A stretch of 64,000 nucleotides of DNA from Antilocapra americana (lineage: Eukaryota; Chordata; Mammalia; Artiodactyla; Antilocapridae), in NCBI GenBank assembly GCA_007570785.1, contig ML661900.1:4422864-4486863 (forward strand), in the 5' to 3' direction. The notes beneath the pieces were generated by a model that saw nothing but the letters and a program-made list of their open reading frames with translations, did no database searches and was not told the DNA's origin. The translations under genes were made by a program, and so were the position numbers. Each line of letters begins with the position of its first letter. Positions within the stretch are counted from its first letter, which is position 1. Below are positions 23,265-35,380 of the stretch, one piece after another.

Positions 23265-23345
23265 CTCATTCTCATATAGCGAATCTATAGCATTCCTCTT
23301 CTTATCGATATCGTATAAACAAAAACCGCAGTTGTAACTGACAGT
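23265..23345. promoter_or_regulatory. candidate regulatory element with FOX, RUNX and MYB-type motifs
   Basis: Within 40 bases: palindrome CGATATCG (23306-23313), ATAAACA (23315-23321, FOX-type), AACCGCA (23324-23330, RUNX-like) and inverted MYB-type half-sites CAGTT/AACTG (23329-23333, 23336-23340). CpGs persist in an AT-rich context. Confidence 0.35.
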
Positions 23346-23739
23346 CTGGGTGTCCAGGAGACGAAGGGCGCTGGGAATGTGAAGCTAGAGCGCAGGGCAG
23401 AGAGAGGCTGCCCTGAGGCAGAGGGCTGGGGCTCCCTCGGCTCCCCCATTCCCATCTTTCCCTGTCACAGGCCGCACATCCTTCCAGGCATTTTCTGAGG
23501 AGAGTCAGTGACTCTGGCTCATCTCTCTCTTGTGTGAGGAGCAGGTACCCTGCCCACTGGGTCCAGGAAGAGAGATAACAAGCCCCCACTCACCCCCTCA
23601 TGCATCTGACGGGGAGTAGGACAACCCTGCCATGGCTCCCACCACACCAGAGAGAAAGCCCACATCTCCACATGACCTATGTGGGCTTACTGATTCGGCC
23701 CCTCTCTGACCTCACATTTTCCTCTCTCCCCCTCAACTC

Positions 23740-24210
23740 ACTCTGCCTCCACTGTGCTGGGTCCTTTGGTGCCCCTCCCCCTTTCCAGACCTGCTCTCAC
23801 CTCAGGGCCTTTGCACTTCTTGTTCCCTGGATCTCATAGTCTCCTAGCTCAGGACCCACACGACTCACTCCCCCGCCTCTTTGCCTCTCTATTGAAGGGC
23901 CACCTTCTCAGAAGGTCTTCCCTGACCACTTGTTTAAACCACAACCTCTCCCCAGAACCCCCAATTTCCTGCTGATTTTTTCCGTAGCACCTATTATCAT
24001 CAGAAATACAATTTATTTTGCTTTCTTATTTTGTTGGGTGTCAGTTTCCCCTCTTGGAGAAGGAAATGAAAACCCCCTCCAGTATTCTTGCCTGGGGAAT
24101 TCCATGGACACAGGAACCTGGTGGGCTGCAATCATGGGGTCACAAAGAGTCAGACACAACTGAGTGACTAAGAGTAGATTAGTCTCCCCTGTAGAATGTA
24201 AACCCCAGAA
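23740..24210 (+). mobile_element. L2 LINE 3' part
   Basis: Sense L2 in order: 'ctcagggcctttgcacttct', 'ggtcttccctgaccacttgt', 'tagcacctattatcatcaga', then after a SINE 'tagaatgtaaaccccagaag'. Confidence 0.75.
24052..24172 (+). mobile_element. Bov-A monomer
   Basis: Lacks the tRNA-like head and starts at 'cttggagaaggaaatgaaaa'. Inserted in the L2. Confidence 0.88.
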
Positions 24211-24359
24211 GGTCAGTCACTTTTCACCTCTCCATCCCTGTTGCCTGTCAGAGGGTAATTAGAATGAATGAGGGTTTGTAGAATGAACAAAAGAGTGAAT
24301 AGACAACAACAGCAATAAGGAGGAGAAGCCGCCTTGGGTGGCCAACCTCTTGGGCTGAC

Positions 24360-24480
24360 CTTTCGCATCCATAACCTCCTTGAATTCTCCCAGCACCCCT
24401 CCACCTCCTAAGTGAGAGAACTGAGTCTCAGGAAGTTAAGACTCCCCTGGGGTCACTCAGGCACAGTGTGGCCACAACAG
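24360..24480 (-). mobile_element. MIR fragment
   Basis: Antisense core 'gagagaactgagtctcagga' and 'gactcccctggggtcactca'. Confidence 0.55.
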
Positions 24481-24769
24481 CAAGTGGGGGACTGCCCCAC
24501 ACCTGCCATTTGGGAGCTCACTTGGCTTTGGCCTTGGAATCCCAATGTCCCCGCAGACTCTGACATGCCCAGCATTCCCAGGGCCAGAGCCTTGGGCTGG
24601 GGAGGCGGGGTAGGGGAGAGGGTATATGTGAGCATCCATCTTCTGTCCCTGCAGCCTGTGGTGTAGACCCCTCCTTTCTGCTTGCTGCAAGGTCCCTTCA
24701 TGGTCTCAGGCCATTGGACATCCTCCTATGGCTGGCCCACATCAATGTTCCCCCTGCAGCTTCCCACGA

Positions 24770-25050
24770 GCACTGAAAAGGCACAGCTTTTAATCTCCCT
24801 TCTGCCCCGCCTGCCTCCCGCCGGTCATTTCAGCGGCACATGAAATATATTCCAACTCAACCTCTTTCTAAATCTACTTGTCGCTCTCTCTTCTCATATT
24901 AGCACCCCCACTCCTCCAGCCCCTCGTTCTCTGCCATCCTCTGCCATTGCCTCCTCCAGCAAAGCCCCCAGGGAATGTTGTATATGAAATTATTTTGTGA
25001 AATCCAATAAAAATTTTAATCAGGTCAACATCATTACAGGAAAAGGAAAT
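24770..25050. promoter_or_regulatory. candidate conserved non-coding element
   Basis: Mixed block with AT-rich patches (GAAATTATTTTGTGAAATCC, CAATAAAAATTTTAATCAGG) and no repeat landmarks. Inference only. Confidence 0.2.
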
Positions 25051-25953
25051 GATGGATCTTCCCTGGTACAGAAAAAATGAAGAGAAGGAAAATATCCACC
25101 AAACCACCCATACACCAGTGCCTGCCCTTGTGTGTACTACATCCGTGTGTGTGCACCCCCACTGATGTACATGGCACCCTGTGCTTGCACACATGCGTGC
25201 ATTCTCATGAGGCTTGTGTGCATATAGGCCTCAGTTTTGCCATCTGTACAATGGGGCCTTGATTACTGAACTCAAATCCCTGCCAGCTGGGGAACTCTGT
25301 ACTCTGGTGCCTGCTCACAGCTATGCCCGTGGTCACACCACCTGGTGGAGGTGGTGGCCTCGGCCCACAGTGCTGATAGATGCCATCTCAGAGCACAGAG
25401 AATTGAGTCGAATACCCCAGCCTCCAGCTCCAGGCCCACTCCTAACATTTGTGGGGTCTGGGGCAGTGGTAAAAATGGAAGCCCATGTACCATGTGTCTA
25501 GATATTTGCATTATAAATCAAGCTAACTGTTAAATAAAACATGTTTTAGGCTCCTACCTTGACAAGTACACCTTCAGGGAACCTGAAAGGCCAGGTTCAA
25601 ATATAGAATTCTTGGGAGGAGCTGGCCCCCAGCCTCCAGCCCTGGCCTGCACCTCACTCTGCCCTCTGCCCTTGGCTCCCATATGTGGGGACAGACACCC
25701 CAGGGTGCAAGGCCTAGCTCTGTCTGCACCCCATTCGCTGAACAGAGCCCCCTGGATTTTCCTCAGGCCTTAAGCGTGACCATCAGTGGCATGGTGCCTT
25801 CTTAGAAGTGGGGAGGGGTGGAGTCCAGGGAAGAAGCCCCTCATGATGGAAAGTTCAGGCCAGAGCACTCTAAGGTGAGAGGCTCACAGCAGGAGCCCCT
25901 CTTACCTGGGTTTAGGGTGATGCTGACCCACCTCCTTGCCATGAGGAAGAACA
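25051..25953. other. intergenic, nothing recognised
   Basis: TG-rich 25120-25230, otherwise unique-looking. Confidence 0.5.
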
Positions 25954-26433
25954 TGTTAGGGAAAGCACACCGAAACTGCCCACCCTGGCCAGGCACCATA
26001 GTAGCCATTTGCATGAGCTGTTTTACAACAGGAGGTCCTGGTAAAGAACACGGAACTAATAAGCCTCTACCAACCAGAGGAGCTCGGGAAAGGTCAAAAG
26101 GAGACACCACATGTCCAACCACCTCCCAGAATCCTTCTCTCTGGCATCCATCTTGGCTGAACAAAGCGTGCACCACCAGGAAGGACTGTGAGTCAGAATG
26201 ATTGGCTAAAGACAACCCAGAAACTAATGCCATCACCATAAAACCCGAGACTGTGAGCCATGTGGCAGAGCTGTTCTCCTGGGTTCCCTTACCCTACTGC
26301 TTTCCGCCCGGGTGCCCTTTCCCAATAAAATCTCTTGCTTTGTCAGCACATGTGTCTCCCCAGACAATTCATTTCCGAGTGTTAAACAAGAGCCCAGTTT
26401 TGGGCCCTGGAAGGGGTCCCCCTTCCTGCAACA
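25954..26433 (+). mobile_element. solo LTR of a gammaretrovirus-like (class I) endogenous retrovirus
   Basis: Begins TGTTAGGGAAAG and ends near CTGCAACA, with a TATA-like CATAAAAC at about 26237 and AATAAA at 26324-26329 followed by a 'tctcttgctttgtcagcaca' R/U5-type segment. No gag, pol or env sequence adjoins it, so it is read as a solo LTR. The target duplication is ambiguous: AACA precedes it, and AACA recurs at 26430-26433. Confidence 0.65.
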
Positions 26434-27540
26434 AATGGACAGAGAAGCAGGAGCCACTCTTTGCATGGCAAGGCCTATGGCTTCAGCTGACAGTCCACCC
26501 TCAAGCCCCTTTCCCCACCCCTCTCTCCGGGGCTGGTCCACAGCATTTAATGGGTGCTTGCCAGGGAGGCCCCAGGCACACAGATATGCCCCAGGGTGGG
26601 TGGGAATGTTCTCTGCACCTGCCCCATGAGTGTGGTGAGCTTCCTCACTCAGGGATGTGGGTGGGGACACGGCTGGGGAGGGACACCCAGGCGGGGGCAC
26701 CACCCTAGGGAGAGGTCAGGCTTTCTGAGCAGGAGGGTCAGAGCAGATGCACTGTGGGAGGAGCCCTGAGGGGAGGCACTGTCAGAGCCCTGTTCCAAGG
26801 ATGCCGAAAGACGCCAGAAACTCTCAGCGTCTATGAGTCTGGAAGACAAGTCCATTAACCCACTGGTGCCCACGGTCCCACCGCAAGGAGGGGAGTCTGG
26901 ATTCATTTTCCCTCACCCATAAAACAGGGAAGTGACACTAGCCACTCTGGGGTTCCTGGAATAATTACAGGGGGCTGCGTCTCTGATGGGGATAGGGTAG
27001 GAACAAAGGAGACCACCTCCCCCCACCATTCTTTCTCTCCCCTCTCCAGCCCTGCCCCCAGCGGAATCCAGGAAGCTGCTCTGCCCTCCTGACATTTATA
27101 GACGACTGTCCTCCTCTCCTTCCTGCTGACATCTGAGCCTCCACCTGGGCCAGCAGGCAGGGCTGGGGGCAGGGCTGGGAGGGAAGCTGCTTAGCCTCTC
27201 CTCAGGGGTTCCCAGGGACAGGAGTTTAGACCCTAGCCCTCCCCCAGGCCAATGGTGAGAGAGAGCCAGAAAGACTGGGCGGAGGCTGCTCCTCCATGGA
27301 GCCTCTCTTCTCACCCACCGCCTCTCTTCTCTCGGAGCTCCTCCCAGTGTCCCAGGCAGGAGACTCTGACCCTTGCAGACCCACCAGAATTTCTCTGGCT
27401 TCTTGCTGGATGTTTATTCTGAAATCAGAGGCCTAGAATTGCTCAATATGCTGCCCACCTACCCCCTCTTCCTTGGCCTTTCCCGGCCTGGCCCTCTGGG
27501 GGGGTGAGAGGTGGATAATATTCCAGCTCCTTATCTTCAC
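26434..27540. other. intergenic, nothing recognised
   Basis: GC-rich; no assignable feature. Confidence 0.5.
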
Positions 27541-27764
27541 AGGCTTCCCAGGTGGTGCTAGTGGTAAAGAACCCTCCTGTCAATGTGAGATGTGAGAGAT
27601 GTGGGTTCGATCCCTGGATCAGGAATATTCCCTGGAGAAAGGCATGGCAACTCACTCCAGTATTCTTGCCTGGAGACTCCCATGGACAGAGGAGCCTGGA
27701 GGGCTACAGCCCATGGGGTCACACAGAGTCGGACATAACTGAAGTGACTTAGCACACACACCCT
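27541..27764 (+). mobile_element. Bov-tA SINE
   Basis: Sense; head 'ggcttcccaggtggtgctag', tail ACACACACC. Confidence 0.93.
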
Positions 27765-28862
27765 CACAATAAGACATCACTGCAGTGTGCTTCACACAGT
27801 CCCTGTCAAGTCCCCGGGTCCCCTGGCAGACTAGACTCTCCGATGCCCACATCAGTCCCCCACAGTGGCACTGATCTCCTTCTCTGTTCCATCCCACTGC
27901 CCTTCTCTCTCTCCTCCCTTCCTGGGATCAGCTTGGACTCAAATGCCTGTCTCAGTGACTGCTTCTGGGGAAACTAGCCTATGACAGTCATGGACGCGGT
28001 GAGTGCCAGATGGGACTGGATCCCCAGGGGAGAAAGGACAAAAGCAAAGATCATGTTCTGATCTTACTCCTTCCTGCAGGGCTCCCCACTTCCTCCAGGA
28101 GATAGTCTGTATTCCTGGGTAGGGGCTCCTCTGGCTTCCACGGCCTCCTTGGCCACATCAGTAGCCTCTTGAGGCTTCCGGTTTCCCCCTCGGTTCCCCA
28201 CTAGGCTGTGAGTCCAGGGAGGGCAGGGACTGGGACCTGGCACCAGTGTGGCACCCAGAAGAAGCTCAGGACCAGCTCTTGAGGGAGTGAGGGTGCTGGC
28301 CCCGCTCTGGGAGCTCGGGACGAAGGCTGAGTCCCTTCCTGGAGGATCTGGCCGGGATGGAGGGAATGCCTTCCTCATTACCAGCCCAAGGAAGCTGCTC
28401 CCTGCAGGCTGCCATGAGTACACATGAGTCAGGGAAACAATGATGTCTGGCTACCGTGATTATCGGAGCATTCATGCAATTTTTCCTTTGCAATTTTGGG
28501 GAAGAGGCCTTTGTGCCAGAAGGAAGCCGCCTAGCTCATAATGAGGCAGTCTTGGGGTCTGCCATGTCATACCCTCCAAGTGGCAGCAGCCTTGGGAAGT
28601 GGATTCAGGTGTAGAGGACATGAGGAGCAGGCTGAGAGGGAAAGCATGTGGCCTGAAGGAGCTGCTAGGTGAGTAGGAAGAGCAGGAAAAGGCCAGGGCC
28701 GGGCGGCAGGGGGCAGGGCCGGTCACCATGCAGCCGCCACATTGAGTGTGATTGTTTTCAGGTGTAGAAGTGAAGATGCCAGGTATGTCCCATTATTAAG
28801 TCTGGTGTGACCCCGGGCTAAGGTCTTGATCACTCCAATACAAGGGGACTGAATGAAATGCC
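27765..28862. other. intergenic, nothing recognised
   Basis: A degraded old repeat may lie near 27920-27990 ('gtgactgcttctggggaaac'); not named. The block 28425-28500 is AT-rich and unassigned. Confidence 0.45.
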
Positions 28863-29073
28863 TGGGCTTCCCAGGAGGCGCTGGTGGTAAAGAACCCACC
28901 TGTCAGTGCAGAAGACACAGGAGACATGGTTCAGATCCTGGGTCTGGGAGATTCCTGGGAGGAGGACATGGCAACCCACTCGTTTTCTTGCCTGGGAAAT
29001 TCCGTGGACAGAGGAGCCTGGTAGGCTACAGTCCATGGGGTCACAGAGAGTTGGACATGACTTAGCGAATGAG
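28863..29073 (+). mobile_element. Bov-tA SINE
   Basis: Sense; body has lost part of the 'ccagtattcttgcc' segment ('ccactcgttttcttgcctgg'). Confidence 0.92.
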
Positions 29074-29094
29074 AGTACAATAAAATACCATTTT

Positions 29095-29225
29095 GAAAGG
29101 AGCACAAAGTTTGAAGTGTGGCTTCAGATCCTGACTCTGCTACTTACTGGCTTGTGACTTAGGCCTTAGTTTTCTCATCTGTAAAATGGGACTAGTGAAC
29201 ATACCATTCTCCTTTCCGTGGCTGG
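29095..29225 (+). mobile_element. MIR SINE
   Basis: 'cagatcctgactctgctact' then 'ttttctcatctgtaaaatgg'. Confidence 0.75.
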
Positions 29226-29239
29226 TGAAAGGAGAAGAG

Positions 29240-29710
29240 TCCTTGTTTGATTCGACAAGGTTTACTGAGCCCTTTCTAGGACCTGAGGATACAACAGTGA
29301 ACAAAACGCAGAAATCCCTGCCTTGAGAATATCCTAACAGTCCGGTGGTTAGGGCTCTGTGCTTCAGCTTCACGGGTGTGGGTTCTATTCCTGATTAGGG
29401 AACTAAGAAAAAAATGTCCCTTCCTTCACGAAGTTTGTGCTCTGAAAGGGGAGAGGCAGGAAAGGAGGGAACACAGTTGATAGACCCGATAAATAAGAAA
29501 AAGAGACAGTGTGTGAGATACTGATATATGCTAAGGAGAAAAATAAATCAGGGAAGAAGAACAGAAAGCATCAGTGGCTGTGTGGGTGGTGTGTCTGCAA
29601 TTTGGGGGTAGCCAGGGAGAACCATGCTGAGAAGGCAACATTGGAGCGAGACCTGAGGGAGGTAAGGGAGGCGGTCAGACAGATTCTAGGAAAAGTAAAT
29701 CAGACCTAGG
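29240..29710 (-). mobile_element. L2 LINE fragment
   Basis: Antisense: 'aggatacaacagtgaacaaa', then after a SINE 'tcacgaagtttgtgctctga' and 'agacctgagggaggtaaggg'. Confidence 0.65.
29323..29413 (+). mobile_element. CHR-type tRNA-derived SINE, partial
   Basis: 'cagtccggtggttagggctc' and 'gattagggaactaag' match the artiodactyl tRNA-derived SINE, not Bov-tA. It splits the L2 copy. Confidence 0.7.
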
Positions 29711-29814
29711 GAAGAGTAAGTGCTCAGGCTCTCAGGTGGTCACGTGGCCTAGGAGGCTGGGATGGAGAGAGCTGTTGGAGGGCTGGTTGGAGGAGTCATG
29801 AGGGATCACATCAT

Positions 29815-30097
29815 CATGGTAGGGTCGTGGGGTCTGTGTGGGCTAGAAAAGAATTTCCAGACACAGAGTATAGCAGAGAGGAGTGAGTTAAGAACAAAGA
29901 GCAAAGATAACATGACCGCTGCAAGCACAGTGGGCCAACAGCCCAACAGACCCAGGAGAGCCTACGGTCAGTACAGCAGGCCGGCTGAAGGGAGAGCTGA
30001 CCCCTTTCATGGATCAGTGACCAATTTTCAGAGTCTCAAGACAAAGAATATTCCTGCTGGAAAGGTGGCATTAGGTGATTGGTTAGGGTGGGTACAT
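29815..30097. repeat. possible LTR-derived segment, left part
   Basis: 'gaaaagaatttccagacaca' and 'gtgattggttagggtgggta' resemble text seen in ruminant retroviral LTRs. I cannot define its ends; it may resume after 30313. Confidence 0.25.
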
Positions 30098-30313
30098 GTG
30101 TGCTCAATCGCTCAGTATGGTCGGAGCTACTGGACAGTGACCCCCTGGACTATAGCCCACCAGGCTCCTCTTCCTCTGTCCATGGGATTTCCCAGGCAAG
30201 AACACTGGAGTGGGTTGCCATTTCTTCATTCAGCAAGATCTTCCCCACTCAAGGATGGAAACTGCATCTCCTGTGTCTCCTGCATTTATCTCTGAGTCAC
30301 CCGGGAAGCTCTA
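30098..30313 (-). mobile_element. Bov-tA SINE
   Basis: Antisense; 'aagaacactggagtgggttg' body, head ends 'gagtcacccgggaagctcta'. TAGGGT occurs at both flanks. Confidence 0.9.
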
Positions 30314-33227
30314 GGGTATGTATTTTTACCTAGTATGGGGTCAGGGAGCTGGCCAGTAAGGATCACGGGGGCTCTTGGCAATGGTTAGTACGGGGCTCAG
30401 TCAGTTCCAGAGGTGACCTTGGTTCTGGCTCCGGGTCTGTAGCCTTGGTACAGGCCTCGCACCTGTGACCTTGGTATGGGACTCCAAGGTGGGGACTTTG
30501 GCTTTTGCTTGGGTAAAGTGGAAGGCTCCAGTGAGAGAAATGACAGGACCTGACATGTGTCTTTACAAATCCTGCTGTTGTGGGTGGGTCCCCTGGCTGC
30601 TGAGGGCAAAGGAGGCAGGAGTAGAAGCAGGGATTCCATCAGGAGGCTGTTGAAATAGTCTTGATCAGGGGTTTGGACCTGATGAACCCATGCAGAGGGA
30701 CCTGGTGATGACTGGTGGGAGGGAGAAGATTTTATGTCACACAGGACATGTCATCGTGTCATCAAATTGTCACTGGATAAGAAAGCTATTTTACTTTCAG
30801 TTAGTTTCAAAAGCCTTCTGGAAACACTGAGAAAGCCTTCAGGTGGTACTGATATGCCTTCAACACCTCTAACTTTTGGCAATCTCCTCCTTTTAAACCC
30901 AAAACGAAAGGCCTCAGACTCAAGGACTTCTGGCTTTTATGTCTAGCTTATTATTATTATTTTTATCATTTTCATGGCATTTGGTTTTGCACTTACCTTC
31001 TTTTTATGAAAACTGAGACTGGATTTTCTCTTAAGTTATTAATAGAAAGGTTTCTTTTAAAATAAGCTTATCCAAGTAAAATGTAAGTTGGCCTAAAGAA
31101 GATTAAGACAATAGCACAGAAAATATAGAAGTTCAGCAAAAGTTGTATGGTGAGCCTGAACAGCTGCAGCTGGGGAATCCGAGCTGAGGTCAAGAGCCGG
31201 TTTTCAGCTGTGACCTGATGTGCTAAGGCCCTGGGGTTCTGAGCAAAGCTTGGTACTTCCTGGTGTCTCCCAGGCCTCTCCTGGCCCCCAAATCCCAACA
31301 GTGCCTCCACTGACCAGTCCTGCTCTCTCCTCTTCTTCTACCATGCTCTGGTCAGGAAAGCGGAGCAAGGCCATGAGTTAAGAGCTGAGAGACAGGGTGC
31401 CACACGGGGCAGGGCAGGGTCAGGAGACAGGGGCGGAATCCCCCCACTGTCCCTCGGCAACCCCCTCCAAACGGGGGGTCCAGAGAGACTGAGGAGAAGG
31501 CACTGGCGTGAGCCTCACTGGCCCTGGGGGAGGAGGTTGGGGAAGACGTTAGTTAATCACCATGCCTCTCACGCCCCTGAGCCAGACGCTGACTCTCGCC
31601 TGTCCCCAGGGAGCTGAGCCGTCATCACGTTTTCTTAGCCTTCTCTTCAATCTCAGCTTGCCCTTTTCATTGGCAGCAGCTGGACTGGAGAGAGGAAGGC
31701 GGGATGAGGCCTGAGGGGACGCCCCCAGGAAGGAGGTTTATTTTGGCCCCAGTGCAGCTGTCTTGTGGCTCCAATAAAGAAGGATGGGTCTGCACCATCA
31801 TACACTCAGCCTTGGGGCTGGCTGAAACCCGCTCACGCAGCCCAGGAAAGGTATGGTCCAGGCCAGGCCAGCTTAGTGGGGGACTGGTCATTTCAAGCAG
31901 GGTCGTAGTCACATCTGGCCGCACAGCCCACTAGTCCATTCTGCATACGGTGCCCGCTGAGCTCCCATTCTGCTCACAGATTTAACTTCATATTCAGCAT
32001 ACTGAGCACCTCCTCTGCTCTGAGCACTCCTCTGGGTGCTTCCATAGATAGCATTCTTTCCGAAATCTCTTCTAGGATTTCAAGGCTCTTTTGGCATCGC
32101 CACTGAGGTTTTGGCTAGAGAAGCTCAAAGTGGCCTGGCCAGACCCCTCTGCCCACATACCCTTGCTGTCCCAGCTGCTATTCCTGGGTCCAGCCCCAAG
32201 CTGCCCTCATGGGCAAAGCTGTGTTCAGGCTCTGGTTCTGGGTCCCCTGACTGAGTCTACCAGGGATATCCACATTCAAGTAGGACCAGAGGACACATCC
32301 AGCCTGTCCATCCATTGTTACTGGGTGTGTAAGCCTCCTAGTCACCTGCCCGGGTCCATTCCCTTCGGCTCTTCTCCACCTGGGTGACCTCCTTCCATAC
32401 CTTTCCCTCCAGCCAGGACCCATTCTAGCCCTGGCTCTGCCACTGACTCACTACATTGATTGAGGGTGTCGTAGTGAACATTGGACAGACATGCCAGCCC
32501 AGAAACCCCAGGGTTGGCTGGCCTGGCCCGCCCACCTTGCTCCTTCATCTAGACTCTCCGTGCCTCTCTAAACCGTCTCCTGATGCTTCATCAATTAGTA
32601 ACCCTCCCTGTTACTCTGGAGCTGGGGCCATCTCAGCTGGCTCAGTCCCAGATGGCTCCCTGCAGGGCTTCTTATCCAGCTTTTCAGGAGGAGGAAACGG
32701 TCCCTTCATGGACCCAGAGCTAGATTTGGGAGCCTGAGCTGGGAAACAGAGAGTCAGAGAAGCTGTCCTGCCAGCCATGCCCTCTTCTCTCTTAGGGAGC
32801 TGAGTGCCTGGGTTGCCAGTTTCTTCTGAGGCCCGACTGAAGGTCCTCACAGCCCCTAAGACCTCTCCCTCTGGGACAGTTGTGAGACAGTCTCTCCATT
32901 TTCTGGGGTTTTCTGGAGCAGCCCTGCCTGGATAATAGGAATGGCAAGAAGAACTCCCAGGGCCTTCCTAAGGAATCAGGGCACCAAGGACCTAAGATCA
33001 AAGGCCGGGAGGGTAGGCAGTGGGATGTAGGCTAGGGGAGGGGAGACAACTCAGCCAGCCCAGCTGAAGGAAGTCTGGGAGTTGGGCTATGAGCAGGAGT
33101 AGAGCTTTACCAGAACGTTCCAGATCCACAGGGTCAAGGGTCCAGACATTCACAAAAGTGTGTAAGGACACGTGAAGGAAACAGGTCCCAGCTATGGTCC
33201 ATCTGGAGGAAAACTCTGGGATGGCAC
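30314..33227. other. intergenic, nothing recognised
   Basis: 2.9 kb. AT-rich 30770-31140 (contains TTATTATTATTATTTTTATC) without nameable landmarks; 31980-32060 may be a worn L2/MIR piece. The rest is GC-rich and unassigned. Confidence 0.45.
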
Positions 33228-33458
33228 ATGTGTGCACTTGGGTGCTAAGTCACTTCAGTCGTGTTTGACTCTTGATGACCATGATTGTAGCCCACCAGGC
33301 TCCTCTGTCCCTGGGTTTCTCCAAGCAAGAACACTGGAGTGGGTTGCCATGCCATCCTCCAGGGGAGCTTTCCAACCCAGGGGTTGAACTCGCACCTCTT
33401 ACATGTCCTGCACTGGCAAGTGGTTTCTTTACCACTAGCGCCACCTGGGAGGCCTGGC
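33228..33458 (-). mobile_element. Bov-tA SINE
   Basis: Antisense; 'gctaagtcacttcagtcgtg' at the left, 'ctagcgccacctgggaggcc' at the right. Confidence 0.92.
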
Positions 33459-34475
33459 ACAGAGCAGGGCAAATTACCTCAGACAAATTCTGCCACACTC
33501 AGGGCAGGGTGAGGGTGGGCAGATAGACACAGGAAGCTCTTTGGTCCAACTCAGTTATGAGCTCTTCCAACAAGCCACTTCTAAGGGACCCGTGATCTTC
33601 TAGACTTTCATTCCAAACATCTGTGCAACACCCAAACTGGAAGAATCTAAGATATATGACAATTCTAAGGAGTGAAAGATTCCAAGAACATATTCCAAGA
33701 GTCCAGGGTGCAGAGCCCCCCAACTTTGGAGGCCTCATTGACCCTTCCTCCCCGACATGTGTCTGGGAACCATTCTCCTGGGCTCAAGTGAGAGGATGGG
33801 GTGTTACCACAGATGCTTATGGTGCCGGCTTTGAACTCCCAACACCTCTGAAGACCAAGCACTGATTAGGTTGGACAATAGAGCCTCTGCTTTCTAAGGC
33901 ACAGGGCCACCGAGTTGGGCCTGGCCTGCTGGAGACGTGGCATGGGCTGTTCTCTCTAAGGGAAACTATGGCAGCTGTGTAATTGCTGTGGGGAATGAGG
34001 AGAGGCTCCACTGAGCAAATGCCGAGTCTCTTCCTATCTCCTGAGGGGGAAGGGGCAGGAGAGAGAGGGGCTTGGATCTAGGGAGTACCTACTTCCTGCT
34101 GGCTGGGCCTGGGGCCCTCCACCCCTCTGGGGAGACAGGGCAGACTCTGGTTTAGCTCTCTTTTCTCCACCCACCGGGAGACCCCCAGGTCTTAGAGTAG
34201 TAGCTGCTAAGAGTACAGGGAGAGGAGGAAGTAAAGGATGGAGTGTGGCTGGAGTCTGGTTTCTCTTGCCTAGTAACACTCCTCCACCTTCCTTACCTGC
34301 CTGGACTCCCAAGGTCCACTTTCCCAGGGTCTTACCCCTCTCTTTCCCCAGGTAATCCCTAAAGGAGGAAAGATGTATTTGTTACCCAATATTCTTCCCT
34401 GAAGTTTTTCTCCCACAGCTCCCATTGCTTGAGTGAGCTCAAGGTGCCCTCAAAGCAGGAATCCCATCTTCCTTT
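33459..34475. other. intergenic, nothing recognised
   Basis: No assignable repeat or gene. Confidence 0.5.
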
Positions 34476-34489
34476 TCTCATAGCATTTT

Positions 34490-34608
34490 TTTTTCCTTTG
34501 GCTGTGCTGCATGTTACATGGGATCTTAGTTTCCCGACCAGATATCAAACCTGTGTCCCCTACATTGGAAGCACAGAGCTTTAGCCACTGGACTGCCAGG
34601 AAAGTCCC
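34490..34608 (-). mobile_element. CHR-type tRNA-derived SINE
   Basis: Antisense, with 'ggctgtgctgcatgttacat' and 'gccactggactgccaggaaa'. Flanked by a perfect 14-base duplication TCTCATAGCATTTT at 34476-34489 and 34609-34622. Confidence 0.92.
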
Positions 34609-34624
34609 TCTCATAGCATTTTAA

Positions 34625-35000
34625 CAGGCCATAGGGTGTGACTGTCCATGGCTGTGCCATCTAGCCCACGAGCCATCCGCCATACGTGCCCACTTCACCT
34701 TTGAGATGCAGCTGGTCTAAATTGAGTTGGGCTGTGAGTGGGAACTACATATCAGATTTCAGAAACTTGGAACCATAAAAGAATGTAAAATAGCTCAGTA
34801 ATTTTTAATACTCATTGCACGTTGAGATGATAATACTTTAGAAACATTGGGTTAAATATATTCTAAAATTCATTTCACCAATTCTTGTTCTTTAATGTGG
34901 CTACTAGAAATTTTAAATTTCATATGTGTCTTGACTATGGCTTGTGTTATATGTCTGTCAGCCAATGCCTGTCCAAGGACAGGTCTCTGGACATCCCTGA
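34625..35000 (+). mobile_element. old DNA transposon-like repeat, copy 1
   Basis: 'tctaaattgagttgggctgt', 'taaaagaatgtaaaatagct' and 'aatgtggctactagaaattt' match, in the same order, the element at 37912-38450. Family name not assigned. Confidence 0.55.
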
Positions 35001-35209
35001 ACACAGAGTAGTCTGTGCAAGAGGACTGGGGACCCCAAGGTGTTGAGTGTGTAAGGCCCAGAAGGAGTTTCAGCCTCTCACCTAAGAGCAAACTCTGGGC
35101 TTGTGGAGCAGCTCTTTCGGCAGGTGTGGCGTCTGCCCAAGAGGGGCCTAGAGGTCCTGCCGCTGCTGGTGATGAGTCTATGCTCCTCAAGGAAGCTCTT
35201 AGCAGCCAG

Positions 35210-35348
35210 GTTCCAACATCAAAGCCCTTAGTGCTTAAGGCTCTGGAGGGAGCATTGTGGGTTCAAATCCTACATCTGCCATGAATTAGCTTCTGACACT
35301 GGTGCTCTGTGCCTAGAATTCCTCATCTTAAAATCGAGGCTGGGTTTC
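35210..35348 (+). mobile_element. MIR, 5' piece
   Basis: 'gtgggttcaaatcctacatc' and 'cctcatcttaaaatcgaggc'; the 3' piece resumes at 35695. Confidence 0.7.
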
Positions 35349-35380
35349 TTTTTCATTAATTTTTATTGGTGTATAGTATA
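35349..35380 (-). mobile_element. L1 3' end, left piece
   Basis: 'tttttattggtgtatagt' is the antisense L1 3' UTR start; interrupted at 35380. Confidence 0.75.

Noticed and set aside
27541..27620. tRNA-like heads in the Bov-tA and CHR SINEs
   Set aside because: Promoter-derived parts of SINEs that do not fold as complete tRNAs; no real tRNA gene was seen.
27552..27752. Recurring short peptides of the type 'NPWVGKIPWRRAWQPTPVFLPGESHGQRSLVGYSPWGHKESD'-like across many SINEs
   Set aside because: These are translations of the Bov-tA body and recur at every copy; not a protein family of the host.
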